Of a stretch of DNA of 64,000 nucleotides, positions 62,521 through 64,000 are shown piece after piece. This DNA is from Bacteroidota bacterium (GTDB lineage Bacteria; Bacteroidota; Bacteroidia; Bacteroidales; Bacteroidaceae), in NCBI GenBank assembly GCA_023458215.1, contig JAEXAJ010000161.1, positions 1 to 64,000 on the forward strand, read 5' to 3'. Numbering within the stretch: the stretch's first letter is position 1; each line of letters begins with the position of its first letter. Made by a program: the position numbers and the translations under genes. Below the pieces are notes generated by a model. It ran no database searches. It was not told the DNA's origin and saw only the letters and a list, made by a program, of their open reading frames with translations.

Positions 62521-63828
62521 ATGGCATCATTTGTAATCGAAGGAGGACACAGCCTTTCCGGTGACATCTACCCCCAAGGAGCGAAGAACGAGGTATTGCA
62601 GATTATCTGCGCCACGCTACTCACTGGCGAAGAGGTAACTGTGCATAACATACCGGATATCCTGGACGTCAACAACCTCATCCAATTGATGCGGGATATG
62701 GGAGTTAGTGTAGCAAAGAAAGGCATCGATACCTACAGCTTTCAGGCTTCAAATGTAGACTTTGCCTATCTGGAAAGTGATGCTTTCCTGAAGAGATGTT
62801 CCAGCCTGCGCGGTTCGGTGATGCTGGTAGGCCCAATGGTGGCACGCTTCGGCAAAGCAATGATATCCAAGCCGGGCGGAGACAAAATAGGACGTCGCCG
62901 TTTGGACACTCACTTTATCGGCATTCAGAATTTGGGTGCTAACTTTGCGTATAATGAAATGCGTGAAGTCTACGAAATATCAGCAGATAAGCTTCATGGT
63001 ACCTATATGTTGCTGGACGAAGCCTCTGTGACAGGAACCGCCAACATCGTCATGGCGGCTGTACTGGCAAAAGGTAAAACCACCATCTACAACGCCGCTT
63101 GCGAACCTTACATACAGCAACTCTGCAAGATGTTGAACCGCATGGGTGCCAAGATCGGAGGTATTGCCTCCAACCTTCTTACCATAGAGGGTGTAGACGA
63201 GTTGAATGGTACCGAACATACCATCCTTCCCGACATGATCGAAGTGGGTAGTTTCATTGGTATGGCAGCAATGACAAGAAGTGAACTGACAATCAAGAAT
63301 GTTTCATACGAAAACCTGGGAATCATCCCCGACAGCTTCCGACGCCTCGGCATTAAGATGGAACAACGGGAAGACGATATATATGTACCGGCACAAGATA
63401 GTTACCAGATAGAATCCTTTATCGACGGTTCTATCATGACCATTGCCGATGCTCCCTGGCCGGGACTTACTCCTGACTTACTGAGCGTAATGCTGGTAGT
63501 TGCCACCCAAGCAAAGGGAAGCGTGCTGATTCATCAGAAGATGTTCGAAAGCCGCCTGTTCTTTGTAGACAAACTGATTGATATGGGAGCACAAATCATT
63601 CTTTGCGATCCACACCGGGCAGTAGTTATAGGTCATAACCACGGACTGAAACTGCGTGGCGGCAACATGACTTCCCCCGATATCCGTGCAGGTATTGCCC
63701 TGCTGATAGCTGCCATGAGTGCCGACGGCATCAGCCGGATACACAACATTGAGCAGATAGACCGGGGGTATCAGAATATAGAAGGACGACTCAATGCACT
63801 TGGGGCAAGGATTACGAGAATGGAATAG
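62521..63828 (+). CDS. murA: UDP-N-acetylglucosamine 1-carboxyvinyltransferase MurA, Asp-type
   Basis: 435 residues. GDIYPQGAKNEVLQIICATL, LRGSVMLVGPMVARFGKAMI, VEGVDELNGTEHTILPDMIE and TDGFP-equivalent DAPWPGLTPDLLSVMLVVA are conserved. It transfers enolpyruvate from PEP to UDP-GlcNAc, the first step of peptidoglycan synthesis. The active-loop residue, Cys115 in E. coli, is Asp121 here (SKPGGDKIGRRRLD), the change known to give fosfomycin insensitivity. Its start follows directly after a repeat; rimM follows. Confidence 0.95.
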   Translation: MASFVIEGGHSLSGDIYPQGAKNEVLQIICATLLTGEEVTVHNIPDILDVNNLIQLMRDMGVSVAKKGIDTYSFQASNVDFAYLESDAFLKRCSSLRGSVMLVGPMVARFGKAMISKPGGDKIGRRRLDTHFIGIQNLGANFAYNEMREVYEISADKLHGTYMLLDEASVTGTANIVMAAVLAKGKTTIYNAACEPYIQQLCKMLNRMGAKIGGIASNLLTIEGVDELNGTEHTILPDMIEVGSFIGMAAMTRSELTIKNVSYENLGIIPDSFRRLGIKMEQREDDIYVPAQDSYQIESFIDGSIMTIADAPWPGLTPDLLSVMLVVATQAKGSVLIHQKMFESRLFFVDKLIDMGAQIILCDPHRAVVIGHNHGLKLRGGNMTSPDIRAGIALLIAAMSADGISRIHNIEQIDRGYQNIEGRLNALGARITRME

Positions 63829-63835
63829 GGAGAAG

Positions 63836-63878
63836 GTGATTAAGGTGATAAAAGGTGATAAAGTGATAAGATGGTAAG
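63836..63878 (+). repeat. Short GGTGATA-type direct repeats before rimM
   Basis: AAGGTGAT recurs at 63835, 63843 and 63853, then degenerates through AAAGTGATAAG and ATGGTAAG, reaching the rimM start. A related run occurs in the gdhA leader near 54131. Confidence 0.6.
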
Positions 63879-64000
63879 ATGATAAGAAAAGAGGAAGTAT
63901 ATAAAATTGGTATATTCAACAAGCCGCACGGGATACACGGAGAGTTATCGTTCACTTTTACGGATGATATCTTCGACCGGGTGGAAGCTGAATATCTGAT
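63879..64000 (+). CDS. rimM: Ribosome maturation factor RimM, N-terminal fragment
   Basis: The first 40 codons from ATG 63879 are visible, cut by the window edge. [20 protein letters not shown] is the RimM start (KxG.i.kpHGi.GEl). RimM assists 30S head assembly. It lies 50 bp after murA, separated by short repeats. Confidence 0.9.
   Translation, partial: MIRKEEVYKIGIFNKPHGIHGELSFTFTDDIFDRVEAEYL

Overview
The window is a chromosomal segment of a gut-type Bacteroides. The evidence is a SusC/SusD pair with a hybrid two-component regulator, FimA/Mfa-type fimbrial lipoproteins, families seen mainly in Bacteroidales (LruC, DUF4290, DUF6078, TIGR02757), and many promoter -7 boxes of the Bacteroides form TAnnTTTG. 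Ribosome-binding sites are mostly weak, as usual for the group. The xylan locus resembles those of xylan-degrading human gut Bacteroides; I cannot name the species from sequence alone.

Layout. 0-3.8 kb: end of a fimbrial operon (major-subunit fragment, FimB/Mfa2-like anchor, two fimbrillin-like lipoproteins). 4.1-5.7 kb: a solitary AAA-ATPase/PD-(D/E)XK gene. 5.8-10.7 kb: sppA, lpxK, purine nucleoside phosphorylase and thiL, then tRNA-Phe(GAA). 11-15.4 kb: a divergent RlmJ-like protein, a Crp/Fnr regulator, a DyP peroxidase, and msrAB with a low-molecular-weight phosphatase-like protein lacking its catalytic cysteine.

15.5-37.1 kb is a complete xylan utilisation locus. The plus-strand operon encodes a carbohydrate esterase, a GPH sugar symporter, a GH10-GH43 lipoprotein, a cytoplasmic-type GH43 and a GH67 alpha-glucuronidase, followed by the hybrid two-component sensor-regulator. 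Converging on it are susC-susD and, further upstream, a GH115 alpha-glucuronidase. A likely division of labour is surface cleavage by GH10-GH43, import through SusC/D, side-chain removal by GH115, GH67 and the esterase in the periplasm, then uptake by the symporter and final hydrolysis by the cytoplasmic GH43. The esterase, susC and GH115 promoters share one layout: three 7-bp boxes of the type TGTWAYV exactly 21 bp apart, ending 51-52 bp upstream of the -7 box. I propose this as the operator of the hybrid regulator.

37.7-51.4 kb is housekeeping and stress material: a YtxH-like protein, an HxlR regulator divergent from a DJ-1 protein, a secreted nitrilase-family protein, TIGR02757, an LruC lipoprotein, an AraC-GyrI regulator, DUF3795, a cold-shock protein, a small acetyltransferase with DUF2867, a lipoprotein, a cell-wall amidase, metY and a GH20 hexosaminidase. 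51.5-64 kb: malic enzyme with an overlapping 57-residue membrane ORF, gdhA, a cytosolic PAS histidine kinase, yicC-gmk-nadD, tsaB, DUF4290, murA and the start of rimM.

The second theme is short palindromic repeats. At least five unrelated families occupy the intergenic spaces. Two are tandem arrays with a 22-bp unit and a third is a triple 17-bp palindrome on the same 22-bp pitch; others have 7- or 12-bp units. A GAAGAAT-type palindrome occurs between genes and also in frame inside the GH67 gene, adding about 30 codons. Another copy abuts the nadD start, and a CCCCTAAAGGGG element supplies the stop codon of the DUF2867 gene.
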